Positions 34,920 to 43,950 of a DNA stretch of 64,000 bases are shown in pieces. The stretch's first letter is position 1. Every line of letters starts with the position of its first letter. The position numbers and the translations under genes were made by a program. This stretch comes from Lactiplantibacillus fabifermentans DSM 21115. GTDB lineage: Bacteria; Bacillota; Bacilli; Lactobacillales; Lactobacillaceae. Where the stretch lies: positions 1 to 64,000 of the forward strand of contig NZ_AYGX02000070.1 in the NCBI RefSeq assembly GCF_000498955.2, given 5' to 3'. The notes beneath the pieces were generated by a model. That model was not told the DNA's origin, ran no database searches, and saw only the letters and a list, made by a program, of their open reading frames with translations.

Positions 34920-37337
34920 TTACATAAAGTGCAATGGTTCCACATCAATCCCAATTTGTAAGCCTTGGCGTTGCTGTGCTTGGGTTTCGTGTAATAACGT
35001 GGTTAACGTTTTTTCCAAGTTGGGTTCTCGTTTATATTTAATAACAATTTGATAATAATAGCGGCGATTGACGCGCGCGATTGGTTTAGGCGTCGGCCCG
35101 AGCAAAATCGTCTGCGGGTCCAAACGCGGCCGTAACCATTGTAACAGTTGGTACATGCGTTTGGCAGCGATTCCTTCGTCGAGATCACTGGCAGTTATTT
35201 GGACCGTAAAATAATACGGTGGATAACCACCTTGATGACGCATCGCCATTTCATACTTAAAAAAGCCTTCGTAGTCATGATGCTTGGCAAAGCGAATCGC
35301 GTAATGATCCGGGTTAAACGTTTGAATGTAAACGTGACCCGTCTTTTCCGCACGTCCGGCGCGACCACTAACTTGGGTCAGCAATTGAAAGGTGCGCTCA
35401 CTAGCTCGAAAGTCCGGCAGTCCCAACGCCGTGTCGGCATTCAAAACCCCAACTAAGGTCACATTCGGAAAGTCCAGCCCTTTAGCAATCATTTGCGTTC
35501 CAATCAAAATATCGGCTTCACCACTGCCAAATTTGGCCAATAATTTCGCATGGGCGCCCTTCTTACGGGTCGTATCATTATCCATGCGAATAATGCGCGC
35601 GTCAGGCATTAAGTCTTGCAGCTCTTCTTCGACTTTTTCGGTTCCCGTTCCATAATACCGAATTTGGCGACTATGGCAATTCGGACAAGTCCGCGGAATC
35701 GGTTCTTCATGACCACAATAGTGACATTTCATCGTATGCGTATCCATATGCAATGTTAGCGAAATATCACAGTTGGGGCACTTCAACACGAACCCACAAT
35801 CGCGACACAAGACAAATGATGAATAACCACGGCGATTCAACATCAATACGCTTTGTTCATGCCGGTCCAACCGATCTTGTAAGGCAACTAACAGGGGGGC
35901 CGAAAAGTTACTTTCGGCGTGTTTTTGTAATTCGGTCTTCATATCAATAATCGAAACTTCCGGTAGCGGGCGGCGATTGACCCGGTCCGCTAACACGAGC
36001 CGTTCATAAACGCCCTTTTCAGCGCGGGCCCGCGTTTCTAATGACGGGGTCGCCGAACCTAAAACAACTGGGCAATCATGATACTGACTACGCCACAAGG
36101 CTACTTGTCGCGCATGATAGCGCGGCGCATCGTCTTGTTTGTAACTACTTTCATGTTCTTCGTCCATAATAATCAAACCGATTTTATCTAACGGTGCAAA
36201 GACGGCTGAGCGGGCGCCAACGACGACTTGGGCTTCTTGCCGTTTGATGCGGCGCCACTCATCATATTTTTCACCATTGGACAAGCCACTGTGTAAGACG
36301 GCAACTGCCTTCCCAAAGCGCCCTTTAACCCGCCGGACCATTTGCGGGGTCAATGAAATTTCAGGCACAAGCATCAAGGCGGTCTTACCTTGGGCTAACG
36401 CCGCCGCAATCGACTGCAAATAGACTTCGGTCTTGCCCGAACCAGTGACACCTTCTAATAAGAACGTCTTAGTTTCACTGCCATTGACCGCTTGGGTGAT
36501 GCGATCCGTGGCGACTTGCTGTTCAGCATTCAATTTCAATGGCTTAGTGGCTTCGATGTCACTGGTCGCATACGGATCACGGTAAACTTCTAAGGCCACT
36601 TTTTGAAGCCAGCCTTTTTGCTCACCCGTGCGAATAACCGCTTCACTGACATCAAACTCATCGCAAAAGGCTTTTTGCGTCATCGTTTCACCGTTTAAAG
36701 TCGCCAAGCCTTTCAATAGTGCCAACTGCTTTTTAGCACCACCACGCACTGTTTCGGTGGCAGAGGTAAGTTCGGCCGCCGTTAAAGTCGTCTTAACGCC
36801 TAATTGGGTCTTATGACGAGCCTGATTTTTTACTTGATAATAAACTTCAACTTCACCCGCGGCTTGTAACCGCAATAGCTCACTGACTTGTTGCGGGGTG
36901 GTCGCAACACTGTCAAAATCAACGCTAGCCGCCCCGTGAAAGAGTTGTTCAGCCACGGTCGGTGAGGTCGTGGCCGTACGCCGTAACTGCTTTTCATACT
37001 TGGCCCGCATCACAGCTGGCAACATCGTTTGGGCACATGTAATTTGAAACGAGAACGTACTGGCGGCCAGCCAAGCAGTCATCTTTAAGGCTTCCGTATT
37101 TAACACGGGGGCCAAATCAACGACCGCATCGATGGCTTTTAAGTCGCCATCAAAATTCGTCACATCACTTGTCTTTAAGACAAAGCCTTGCACGCGCCGC
37201 TTACCGCGACCAAACGGGACCACGACCCGCATTCCAGGGGTCACTTGCGATTGCCACGCTGTTGGAATTTGATAACTGTACGGGCGATTCGTTTGCATCG
37301 TCGGTACATCCACTAAAACTTGGGCAATTTGCGCCAC
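34920..37337 (-). CDS. priA: Primosomal helicase PriA
   Basis: An 805-aa helicase that restarts stalled forks. It has Walker A GVTGSGKTEVYL, the DEEH box, a zinc module (CRDCGFVLKCPNC, then CHYCG and CPNC) and VSGRAGRAEKTG. It starts with GTG at 37337 after GAGAGGAAGAG, one base from the coaBC stop codon. The operon coaBC-priA-fmt-rsmB-stp-prkC is continuous. Confidence 0.96.
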   Translation of the reverse strand: MAQIAQVLVDVPTMQTNRPYSYQIPTAWQSQVTPGMRVVVPFGRGKRRVQGFVLKTSDVTNFDGDLKAIDAVVDLAPVLNTEALKMTAWLAASTFSFQITCAQTMLPAVMRAKYEKQLRRTATTSPTVAEQLFHGAASVDFDSVATTPQQVSELLRLQAAGEVEVYYQVKNQARHKTQLGVKTTLTAAELTSATETVRGGAKKQLALLKGLATLNGETMTQKAFCDEFDVSEAVIRTGEQKGWLQKVALEVYRDPYATSDIEATKPLKLNAEQQVATDRITQAVNGSETKTFLLEGVTGSGKTEVYLQSIAAALAQGKTALMLVPEISLTPQMVRRVKGRFGKAVAVLHSGLSNGEKYDEWRRIKRQEAQVVVGARSAVFAPLDKIGLIIMDEEHESSYKQDDAPRYHARQVALWRSQYHDCPVVLGSATPSLETRARAEKGVYERLVLADRVNRRPLPEVSIIDMKTELQKHAESNFSAPLLVALQDRLDRHEQSVLMLNRRGYSSFVLCRDCGFVLKCPNCDISLTLHMDTHTMKCHYCGHEEPIPRTCPNCHSRQIRYYGTGTEKVEEELQDLMPDARIIRMDNDTTRKKGAHAKLLAKFGSGEADILIGTQMIAKGLDFPNVTLVGVLNADTALGLPDFRASERTFQLLTQVSGRAGRAEKTGHVYIQTFNPDHYAIRFAKHHDYEGFFKYEMAMRHQGGYPPYYFTVQITASDLDEGIAAKRMYQLLQWLRPRLDPQTILLGPTPKPIARVNRRYYYQIVIKYKREPNLEKTLTTLLHETQAQQRQGLQIGIDVEPLHFM

Positions 37338-37338
37338 G

Positions 37339-38559
37339 CTACTCTTCCTCTCTCGTTTGTAAGGCGGTCAACAAAATTTGTTCAGCCACGGCCGCCTTTG
37401 ATAATAAAGGCGTCGTTACTGGTTCATGCTCGGGGCGCAACATGGTGACTTGATTCGTATCACCATTAAAGCCGACGCCCGGCTTGGAAACATCATTTGC
37501 AACAATCATATCGAGCTTTTTAGCCGCCAGCTTGCGATTGGCATTAGCTAACAACGCCTGCGTTTCCGCTGCAAAACCAATGACAAATTGATGCTGTTTG
37601 ACTGTAGCCAGCGTTTTTAAGATATCGGCCGTTTCCGTCAAGTGTAACGTTAACGGTTCATGGTCAGCTTGCTTCTTAATTTTTTGCATAGCAGTTGTCG
37701 CTGGTCGGTAGTCCGAAACTGCGGCGGCCATCACTAACATGTCCGTCGTTTTAAACTCAGCTTCGACTGCGGTTAATAAATCCTGGGCGGTCGTGACATC
37801 AATTCGCGTCACCCCCGCCGGTGTCGCTAACGCACTGGGCGCACTAATCAACGTGACCGTTGCCCCGAGATTACGAGCGGCTTCAGCAATCGCATAGCCC
37901 ATCTTGCCCGAGGAACGATTCGAGATATAGCGCACTGGATCAATCGGTTCACGCGTTCCACCAGCCGTCACTAAGACCCGCTCACCATGTAGTGGCAAGT
38001 CCGTTTGCTGCGCTAAAAATACCGTTGTCGCCCAGTTTAAAATTTCATCAGGTTCGGGCATCCGCCCTTTACCAGCGTAGCCTTCTGCTAACATCCCGGT
38101 GGCGGGGTCTAAAACCCGGACCCCATCCGCAGTTAGTTGCGCTAAATTGCGTTGCGTCGCCGGATTAGCAAACATGTGGGAATTCATCGCTGGGACCACT
38201 AACTTCGGCGCGGTCGTCGCTAAAATCGTCGTCGTGGCGACATCATCTGCGAGACCTTGGGCCATTTTGGCAATGAGGTTGGCCGTTGCTGGTACGACCA
38301 ACATTAGCTCCGTCCAATCCGCCAATTCCACGTGAACCACGTGTTGCGGGTCGGTCATTGTAAATTCATCGGTCACAACCGGTTGTTGGGTCAACGTTTG
38401 AAACGTTAACGGCGTGACAAACTCAGTCGCATGAACGGTCATCACGACGCGTACCGTGGCCCCTTGTTTCATCAATAACCGAATCAACATAGCCGCCTTA
38501 TAACTGGCAATTCCACCACTAACCACTACCGTGACATGGCGGTGCTTCCAAATACTCAC
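37339..38559 (-). CDS. coaBC: Bifunctional phosphopantothenoylcysteine decarboxylase/synthase
   Basis: A 406-aa fusion for coenzyme A synthesis. The N-terminal CoaC half (about 1-180) has VSGGIASYKAAMLIRLL and VVPAMNSHM, with PAMN the FMN-enzyme motif. The C-terminal CoaB half has VTAGGTREPIDPVRYI and SNRSSGKMGYAIAEAA. It starts with GTG at 38559 after AAAGGGCG. Confidence 0.95.
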   Translation of the reverse strand: MSIWKHRHVTVVVSGGIASYKAAMLIRLLMKQGATVRVVMTVHATEFVTPLTFQTLTQQPVVTDEFTMTDPQHVVHVELADWTELMLVVPATANLIAKMAQGLADDVATTTILATTAPKLVVPAMNSHMFANPATQRNLAQLTADGVRVLDPATGMLAEGYAGKGRMPEPDEILNWATTVFLAQQTDLPLHGERVLVTAGGTREPIDPVRYISNRSSGKMGYAIAEAARNLGATVTLISAPSALATPAGVTRIDVTTAQDLLTAVEAEFKTTDMLVMAAAVSDYRPATTAMQKIKKQADHEPLTLHLTETADILKTLATVKQHQFVIGFAAETQALLANANRKLAAKKLDMIVANDVSKPGVGFNGDTNQVTMLRPEHEPVTTPLLSKAAVAEQILLTALQTREEE

Positions 38560-38594
38560 ATTTTCACGCCCTTTACGTTTACATTAATGTTCTA

Positions 38595-38623
38595 ATTGTA
38601 TCAAGAATAATTGACAACGTGAA
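38595..38623 (-). promoter_or_regulatory. Candidate coaBC operon promoter
   Basis: On the minus strand TTCACG and TACAAT are 17 bp apart. It lies between the rpoZ terminator and the coaBC start. The -35 match is weak. Confidence 0.4.
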
Positions 38624-38641
38624 GCACGCGGTCTGCGACTA

Positions 38642-38682
38642 TGGCAAAAAAAAAGTGCCAAGCCCGAGTGGCTCAACACAAT
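38642..38682 (-). terminator. gmk-rpoZ terminator
   Basis: On the minus strand GTGTTGAGCC pairs with GGGCTTGGCAC, with several G-T pairs, and at least eight T follow, just after the rpoZ stop. Confidence 0.8.
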
Positions 38683-38690
38683 TTAACGAA

Positions 38691-38903
38691 TTAGTCTTCG
38701 TCAGTTTCGTCAGGGTCGATCATCAAATCGCCAGCAGCAATTTCTTCTAACGCCCGACCAATCGTTTTAACTGATTTGTAGTCGCTAAGCATTGGTGCTG
38801 CGCCGGCATCTAATTCATGGGCGCGCTTGCTAGCTAACATAATCAATGAGTAACGTGAATTAACTTGTTTTAATAAATCATCAACTGATGGATATAAGAT
38901 CAA
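38691..38903 (-). CDS. rpoZ: RNA polymerase omega subunit
   Basis: A 70-aa omega subunit starting [17 protein letters not shown] and containing ASKRAHEL, the conserved RNAP-binding motif. The TTG start at 38903 overlaps the gmk stop codon (TTGA), indicating translational coupling. Confidence 0.93.
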   Translation of the reverse strand: MILYPSVDDLLKQVNSRYSLIMLASKRAHELDAGAAPMLSDYKSVKTIGRALEEIAAGDLMIDPDETDED

Positions 38904-39520
38904 GATTCCGCATCTCCTAACATTTCTTCATACTCTGGCATCACCCGTTTAACGCTAAAACGTTCGCTACGAATAATCGCTTTGATCCGTTCAGCTGCTA
39001 ACGGTACTTCATCATTGACAACGGCGTAATCATAGTTACGCATCATCTTGATTTCATCGACCGCTTTGGCCATTCGTTTATTAATAACAGCCATATCGTC
39101 GGTTCCGCGACCAATAATGCGGTGCTTTAATTCCATCAAGTCAGGCGGTGTCAAGAAGATAAAGACCCCATCGGGCATCTTTTCGCGCACTTGCATCGCC
39201 CCGTTAACTTCGATTTCCAAGAAAACATCTTTGCCCGCGGCTAATGATTGCTTAATATATTTTAAGGGCGTTCCATAGTAGTTGTCAACATACTTAGCAT
39301 ATTCAAGCATACCGCCGCTCTTGATTTCCGCCTCAAATTCATCTTTGGTTACAAAATAGTAATCCTTCCCATTAACTTCACCCGGCCGCATGGTCCGCGT
39401 GGTCATTGAGACTGAATATTGAAAATCGTTATCATCTGAGTCAAAGATTTCCTTGCGGACGGTACCCTTGCCGACGCCCGAAGGACCTGATAAGACGATT
39501 AACATGCCTTGTTTCGCCAT
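38900..39520 (-). CDS. gmk: Guanylate kinase
   Basis: A 206-aa kinase phosphorylating GMP to GDP. It has the P-loop [32 protein letters not shown] and [12 protein letters not shown]. It heads the gmk-rpoZ pair, as in other Firmicutes, and is divergent from a short unknown gene. Confidence 0.96.
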   Translation of the reverse strand: MAKQGMLIVLSGPSGVGKGTVRKEIFDSDDNDFQYSVSMTTRTMRPGEVNGKDYYFVTKDEFEAEIKSGGMLEYAKYVDNYYGTPLKYIKQSLAAGKDVFLEIEVNGAMQVREKMPDGVFIFLTPPDLMELKHRIIGRGTDDMAVINKRMAKAVDEIKMMRNYDYAVVNDEVPLAAERIKAIIRSERFSVKRVMPEYEEMLGDAES

Positions 39521-39659
39521 GATCGCAAATTCCCCTTATTAAATATGTTTTAACAATTATTCTGCACTTTTTACGCCTAGATTGCAAGTTTTATCGCAAT
39601 GGTAGCGCGGATTTTCATACAATGCTCATTTTTTTCAACAAAGAATTCGAAAATATTGC

Positions 39660-39688
39660 TTGCATTTCAGAACGCCTGTTCGTATAAT
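39660..39688 (+). promoter_or_regulatory. Promoter of the 39721 gene
   Basis: TTGCAT and TATAAT are separated by exactly 17 bp, and the start codon lies 33 bp downstream. Confidence 0.75.
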
Positions 39689-39720
39689 ATAAACACAAAC
39701 AAATGTTCGAGGTGGCTATC

Positions 39721-40056
39721 ATGCAAAACAAGCAATCCAATTTAAAATATATTTCTCAAAGCTTACACGCATCGTACCGTCAATTTATGGATGACTTTAC
39801 GGCTGAAGTGCAAGTTGTCGCACCGTTGTTGCCGCAGATGCCGGCCTTTCAAATCGATTTGTTTTTAAACCAAGCCCAGGCTAACCACTACACCGTAACG
39901 TTGCAAATGCAACCGAGCCTGACAGAATCCCATCCGTATAATATTACGGGTTTCCTTAAGTTGTTACCGAGTGGGCAGTTGACCTTAGTCAATCGTTACC
40001 AACATGTCACCCACTTAATCGACCAAAATCATATTCGTTATATTAAACGTGTCTAA
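39721..40056 (+). CDS. Hypothetical cytosolic protein, 111 aa
   Basis: It starts MQNKQSNLKYISQSLHASYR after the ribosome binding site GAGGTGG. The composition is that of a mixed alpha/beta soluble protein, with no signal peptide or membrane helix. I recognise no domain. It has a near-consensus promoter of its own, so it is likely well expressed, and is followed by two structured hairpins. Function unknown. Confidence 0.75.
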   Translation: MQNKQSNLKYISQSLHASYRQFMDDFTAEVQVVAPLLPQMPAFQIDLFLNQAQANHYTVTLQMQPSLTESHPYNITGFLKLLPSGQLTLVNRYQHVTHLIDQNHIRYIKRV

Positions 40057-40074
40057 CTTATAAAAATTGAATTC

Positions 40075-40139
40075 TTGCGTTAGCAGATGAAATTCCGGGC
40101 TATAAAACCTTGCATATCCCCGGAGTGTTGTTAACGCAA
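40075..40139. other. Two-step hairpin downstream of the 39721 gene
   Basis: TTGCGTTAGCA pairs with TGTTAACGCAA and, inside it, ATTCCGGG pairs with CCCGGAGT. The loop is about 19 bases. It lacks a T-run and precedes a second hairpin at 40143-40215. Confidence 0.5.
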
Positions 40140-40142
40140 TTT

Positions 40143-40215
40143 AAAAAGATTGATGTTATCGTTCAACCTACGTCCCTGAATGCGCAGTGCTTGATACCGG
40201 TGAATCAATCTTTTT
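40143..40215. terminator. Long bidirectional terminator-like hairpin
   Basis: AAAAAGATTGAT pairs with ATCAATCTTTTT around about 49 bases that contain further short pairings. The T-runs at both ends suit termination in either direction. Confidence 0.6.
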
Positions 40216-40242
40216 GTTTTCCATTTTTTCACTCCCTTGACC

Positions 40243-40281
40243 TAAAAAATGGATTCGCATATTTGCATACACGAATCCATT
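40243..40281 (-). terminator. opuC operon terminator
   Basis: AATGGATTCG pairs with CGAATCCATT, and the minus strand continues into six T, about 28 bp after the last permease gene. Confidence 0.85.
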
Positions 40282-40308
40282 AGTGCTAATTCTATTCAAG
40301 TTGTTAGC

Positions 40309-40962
40309 TTATTTCTGCGTTGGATCAGCTTTCTTTTCAATCCAAGCTAAGACTGTATCGGAGATGATTGCCATTAACGCGGTTGGCAAGGCCCCCGCTA
40401 AAATAATGGCGCCACCATCCGTCGCATTGGTCCCCCGGATAATGATATCACCTAAACCACCGGCACCCACGAAAGTCCCAATCGCGGTAATCCCAATCGC
40501 TAAGACTAAAGCGTTCCGTAACCCAGCCATAATCACCGATAAGGAGAGTGGTAATTCGACCATCCGTAAAACTTGTAGCCGCGTCATCCCCATTCCTTTA
40601 CCAGAATCAAGCACACTCGGATCAACATTGAGCATCCCAGTATACGTGTTTTTAATAATTGGGAGTAAGGCGTATAAGAACACGGTCACAATGACCGTAT
40701 TAACCCCTAAACCGAGACCAATCATAATAATCGACAGCATCGCCAGCGATGGCACGGTTTGAATCACGTTCGCAATCGCAATGACGGTACTGCTCAACTT
40801 ACTATGATGGGCAATAAAGATCCCAATTGGAATCCCAATCAACGCCGCAAACAAGACCCCATAAATCGAAATCAAGAAGTGACGCGTAAACTGGCTTAAC
40901 ACGTAAGCGCCATTTTGTTGATAGTAATAAATCAACTGTTGCATCATATTCATATTAGCCAT
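40309..40962 (-). CDS. opuCD: Osmoprotectant ABC transporter permease
   Basis: A 217-aa permease with about five to six hydrophobic segments. The cytoplasmic EAA-like loop is DSGKGMGMTRLQVLRMVELPLS, where the ATPase couples. It belongs to the OpuB/OpuC family that imports glycine betaine, carnitine or choline under osmotic stress. It overlaps the binding-protein gene by one base and is the last gene of the operon. Confidence 0.92.
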   Translation of the reverse strand: MANMNMMQQLIYYYQQNGAYVLSQFTRHFLISIYGVLFAALIGIPIGIFIAHHSKLSSTVIAIANVIQTVPSLAMLSIIMIGLGLGVNTVIVTVFLYALLPIIKNTYTGMLNVDPSVLDSGKGMGMTRLQVLRMVELPLSLSVIMAGLRNALVLAIGITAIGTFVGAGGLGDIIIRGTNATDGGAIILAGALPTALMAIISDTVLAWIEKKADPTQK

Positions 40963-41897
40963 TATTTGCCACTCCCTTCAAAGTAATTATTTTTCTCAAG
41001 GAATTGTTTAGCCACTACTTCCGGTTCAACTAAATTGTTATCCACTTGGTAATTCAATTTTTGCATGGTCTTCAAACTGATTTTGCCGTTCAGCCGAGAC
41101 AAAATTGATTTCAATTGTGGATGTTGTTTCAAGACTTTATTCGTCGCCACCGCACTCGCGTTATATGGCGGGAAGAAATTCTTGTCATCCTTCAAAATCT
41201 TCAAATTATAACTGCTGATTCGACCATCAGTGGAATACCCTAAAATAGCGTCCATTGAACCCTTTTCCAAGGCATCATAGACTAGCCCAATTTGCATCGG
41301 ATAAGTCTTCCCAAATGAGAACCCGTAAATCTTAGTGAAGGCGCTGTACCCATCACCTTTACGTTCCATCCAGGTTTGGTCTAACCCGACCGTCAACTTC
41401 GACGAGACCTTTTTCATATCGCTAACCGTTTTCAAGTTATACTTCTTCGCCGTTTGTTGCGTCACCATGAAGGCGTACGTATCGGCAAACCCATATGATG
41501 GGAAGTAATGCATATTATACTTCGAGTTAAATTGACGTTTAACTTTAGCATCGGTGGCTTTCACGTTGTTCCGGTCAACCTTTTCACCCAAAATCGTGGA
41601 CAAATCCGTCCCGGTATACCGAATCGCTGAAATATCAGCTTGGTCATTTTTCAACGCATTGAAACTAACCGTCCCCGACCCTAAGTTATTAATAATCGTC
41701 GTGTTTAAATTCGAGTAATGTTGAATCATGTCTTGAATCACATAAGCCATGATTTGTTGTTCCGTCGTATTTTGTGACGCAATTCGAATCGTATCCGAAC
41801 TCGTCCCTGACAACCCAGGGAACCCGCAGCCGGCCAACAGTAATGCACTGGAAGCGGCGGCGACTAACCCAAGTAACCATTTTTTAAATTTTCGCAT
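40962..41897 (-). CDS. opuCC: Osmoprotectant ABC transporter binding lipoprotein
   Basis: A 311-aa substrate-binding protein. The signal peptide ends in the lipobox LLAGC, so it is a lipoprotein. The mature part is the OpuAC-like fold, with IRIASQNTTEQQIMAYV and GYSTDGRISSYNLKILKDD; aromatic residues typically cage a quaternary amine. Substrate specificity cannot be read here. GGAGGGAAACGAC precedes the ATG. Confidence 0.92.
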   Translation of the reverse strand: MRKFKKWLLGLVAAASSALLLAGCGFPGLSGTSSDTIRIASQNTTEQQIMAYVIQDMIQHYSNLNTTIINNLGSGTVSFNALKNDQADISAIRYTGTDLSTILGEKVDRNNVKATDAKVKRQFNSKYNMHYFPSYGFADTYAFMVTQQTAKKYNLKTVSDMKKVSSKLTVGLDQTWMERKGDGYSAFTKIYGFSFGKTYPMQIGLVYDALEKGSMDAILGYSTDGRISSYNLKILKDDKNFFPPYNASAVATNKVLKQHPQLKSILSRLNGKISLKTMQKLNYQVDNNLVEPEVVAKQFLEKNNYFEGSGK

Positions 41898-41910
41898 GTC
41901 GTTTCCCTCC

Positions 41911-42540
41911 TTACGCGTTGGTCGTCTTTGGTGTGACGGCAGCTTCGAGCTTCCCTAACAACCAATCGACAATTAAAGCTAAGATAATTACAGGAATCGA
42001 CCCGCCTAAAATCAAGTCAGTTCGATACAAGTTCAACCCATTGAAGATGAAGTCCCCTAGGCCACCAGCACCAATGTATGACGCTAAGGCCGCCCAAGCA
42101 ATGACGTAAGTCGCTGACAAGCGAATCCCGGCCATAATTACCGGCGCCGCCATCGGCACTTCAACTTTAATGATGGATTGCCAGCCCGTCATCCCCATCC
42201 CTTTAGCCGCATCAATCAAGGATGGATTAACATCTTCCATCCCTAAGTACGTATTACGTAAAATTGGCAGTAACGAATAGATGAAGAGGGCAATAATCGC
42301 GGGAATGGCCCCAATCCCGAAAAACGGAATCATTAACGCTAATAACGCCATCGCCGGAATCGTTTGTAACATACTAGCAATCGCCATGACGACATTAGCA
42401 ATCTTTTTAACCCGCGTCAGTAAAATACCGAGCGGGACGGCGACCAAGACCCCCAACGCTAAGGAAATGGCGGAGATGTATAAATGTTGCCACGTCTTTA
42501 GGATGAGTTGCGCGCCGTATGTTTGTAAGAACGCAATCAT
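41911..42540 (-). CDS. opuCB: Osmoprotectant ABC transporter permease
   Basis: A 209-aa permease homologous to the opuCD product. It has the coupling loop [22 protein letters not shown] and about five transmembrane segments. It lies 2 bp after the ATPase gene stop and forms the heterodimeric membrane channel with OpuCD. Confidence 0.92.
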   Translation of the reverse strand: MIAFLQTYGAQLILKTWQHLYISAISLALGVLVAVPLGILLTRVKKIANVVMAIASMLQTIPAMALLALMIPFFGIGAIPAIIALFIYSLLPILRNTYLGMEDVNPSLIDAAKGMGMTGWQSIIKVEVPMAAPVIMAGIRLSATYVIAWAALASYIGAGGLGDFIFNGLNLYRTDLILGGSIPVIILALIVDWLLGKLEAAVTPKTTNA

Positions 42541-42542
42541 AC

Positions 42543-43745
42543 TTATTCACCACCCTTAGTAGCTGCTGATGCCGCTGCATTGGGGTTTTCATGGTGAATG
42601 TTGTTAGTTTCTTCGTCTTCTTCTTCATCACCCCAGAGGGCATCGTACACGATATCGACCAAGGTCGCCCGGGTAACAATCCCGACTAACCGATGCTGGT
42701 CATCGACGACCGGAATATTTTTGAAGCCCCGTTTCAAAATCCGTTCAACGGTATCGCGAATCAAAGAGTTCGATTGAACGTAGAAAATATCTCGTTTCAT
42801 AATGTCATCGACACTCGTTGCCGAGTTGAAGCTGTAATCGACATCTTCAATACCAATCATCCCTTTTAGGATGCCGGCTTCGTCCGTCACTAATAGCGAA
42901 TCGACCCGTTTGTCATGCATTAACCGCAACGCATCGGTCAAAGACTTGCCGGGCGTCGTTGCAATCGGATTTTTCAACATGACTTGGCCAACGGTGGTGA
43001 TACTTGGCCGGGCTTGAATCAACCGTTCCTTACCAATCAAGTTCTCAACGAATTCATTAGCGGGATGGCGTAAGATACCATCAGGCGTGTCGATTTGCAT
43101 AATCTTACCGCCATCCATGACGACGATCCGGGTCGCTAACTTCAACGCTTCATCCATATCATGGGTTACGAAGACGAAGGTCTTACCCAACCGTTCTTGC
43201 AAATCTTTAACTAAGTCTTGCAAAGCTTCACGGGTAATCGGGTCTAAGGCCCCAAAAGGTTCATCCATCAAGACCAAATCTTGGTTGGCAGCTAAGGCCC
43301 GGACGACCCCAATCCGTTGTTGTTGCCCACCAGAAAGTTCGGATGGATAACGGTCCAAGTAATCTTCGGGTAATTCAACTAACTTGATCATTTCTTTAGC
43401 CCGTTCGTTCATCTTATCTTGCGGCCATTTTAATAGTTTCGGTACTAAGGTGATATTGTCACGAATCGTCATGTGTGGCATCAAGCCAATATTTTGAATG
43501 ACATAACCGATTTGACGGCGTAATTTGACGGGATCCATCTTACCGATGTCTTCCCCATTCAACTTAATTGTCCCTGAAGTCTGACTCAACATCCGATTAA
43601 TCATCCGCATGGTCGTCGTTTTACCAGACCCAGACGTCCCGATAAAGCAGACAAATTCACCTTTCTCGATTTCCAGATTGAAATCTTCGACGGCAACCTT
43701 GCCCCCGGGATAAGTTTTATTCAAATGTTCCATTGTCAGAAACAA
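42543..43745 (-). CDS. opuCA: Osmoprotectant ABC transporter ATPase with CBS pair
   Basis: A protein of about 400 aa. The ATPase domain has [31 protein letters not shown] and [12 protein letters not shown]. Two CBS domains (about 260-375) follow; in OpuA-type systems these sense ionic strength or c-di-AMP. The acidic tail has WGDEEEDEE. The TTG at 43745 is 8 nt after AGGAG; the ATG at 43751 would be only 2 nt away. Confidence 0.92.
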   Translation of the reverse strand: MFLTMEHLNKTYPGGKVAVEDFNLEIEKGEFVCFIGTSGSGKTTTMRMINRMLSQTSGTIKLNGEDIGKMDPVKLRRQIGYVIQNIGLMPHMTIRDNITLVPKLLKWPQDKMNERAKEMIKLVELPEDYLDRYPSELSGGQQQRIGVVRALAANQDLVLMDEPFGALDPITREALQDLVKDLQERLGKTFVFVTHDMDEALKLATRIVVMDGGKIMQIDTPDGILRHPANEFVENLIGKERLIQARPSITTVGQVMLKNPIATTPGKSLTDALRLMHDKRVDSLLVTDEAGILKGMIGIEDVDYSFNSATSVDDIMKRDIFYVQSNSLIRDTVERILKRGFKNIPVVDDQHRLVGIVTRATLVDIVYDALWGDEEEDEETNNIHHENPNAAASAATKGGE

Positions 43746-43784
43746 GCTCATCACTCCTATCATTTTTTAGTGTTCATTTAATTC

Positions 43785-43813
43785 ATTTTAAAGCAGTACA
43801 CAATAAATGATAA
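43785..43813 (-). promoter_or_regulatory. opuC operon promoter candidate
   Basis: On the minus strand TTATCA and TAAAAT are 17 bp apart, about 40 bp before the opuCA start. Confidence 0.5.
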
Positions 43814-43913
43814 CTTACTTTGAAACCTAATTGCAAACAACACGCAATCTAACTCATCGTTTACTCAGTAAAAAATTGCCGTTATTTCTTGATTTACCGG
43901 CGTTTATCGCCAA

Positions 43914-43946
43914 AAAAGAGCTTAGATATAAAACCCAAGCTCTTGA
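43914..43946 (-). terminator. recN terminator
   Basis: AAGAGCTT and AAGCTCTT pair, and six T follow on the minus strand, directly after the recN stop. Confidence 0.8.
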
Positions 43947-43950
43947 ATAA

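Noticed and set aside
41911-43745. OpuC operon as two separate transporters because two permeases are present
   Set aside because: Two permeases with one ATPase and one binding protein is the normal four-gene OpuB/OpuC layout, with almost no gaps between genes.
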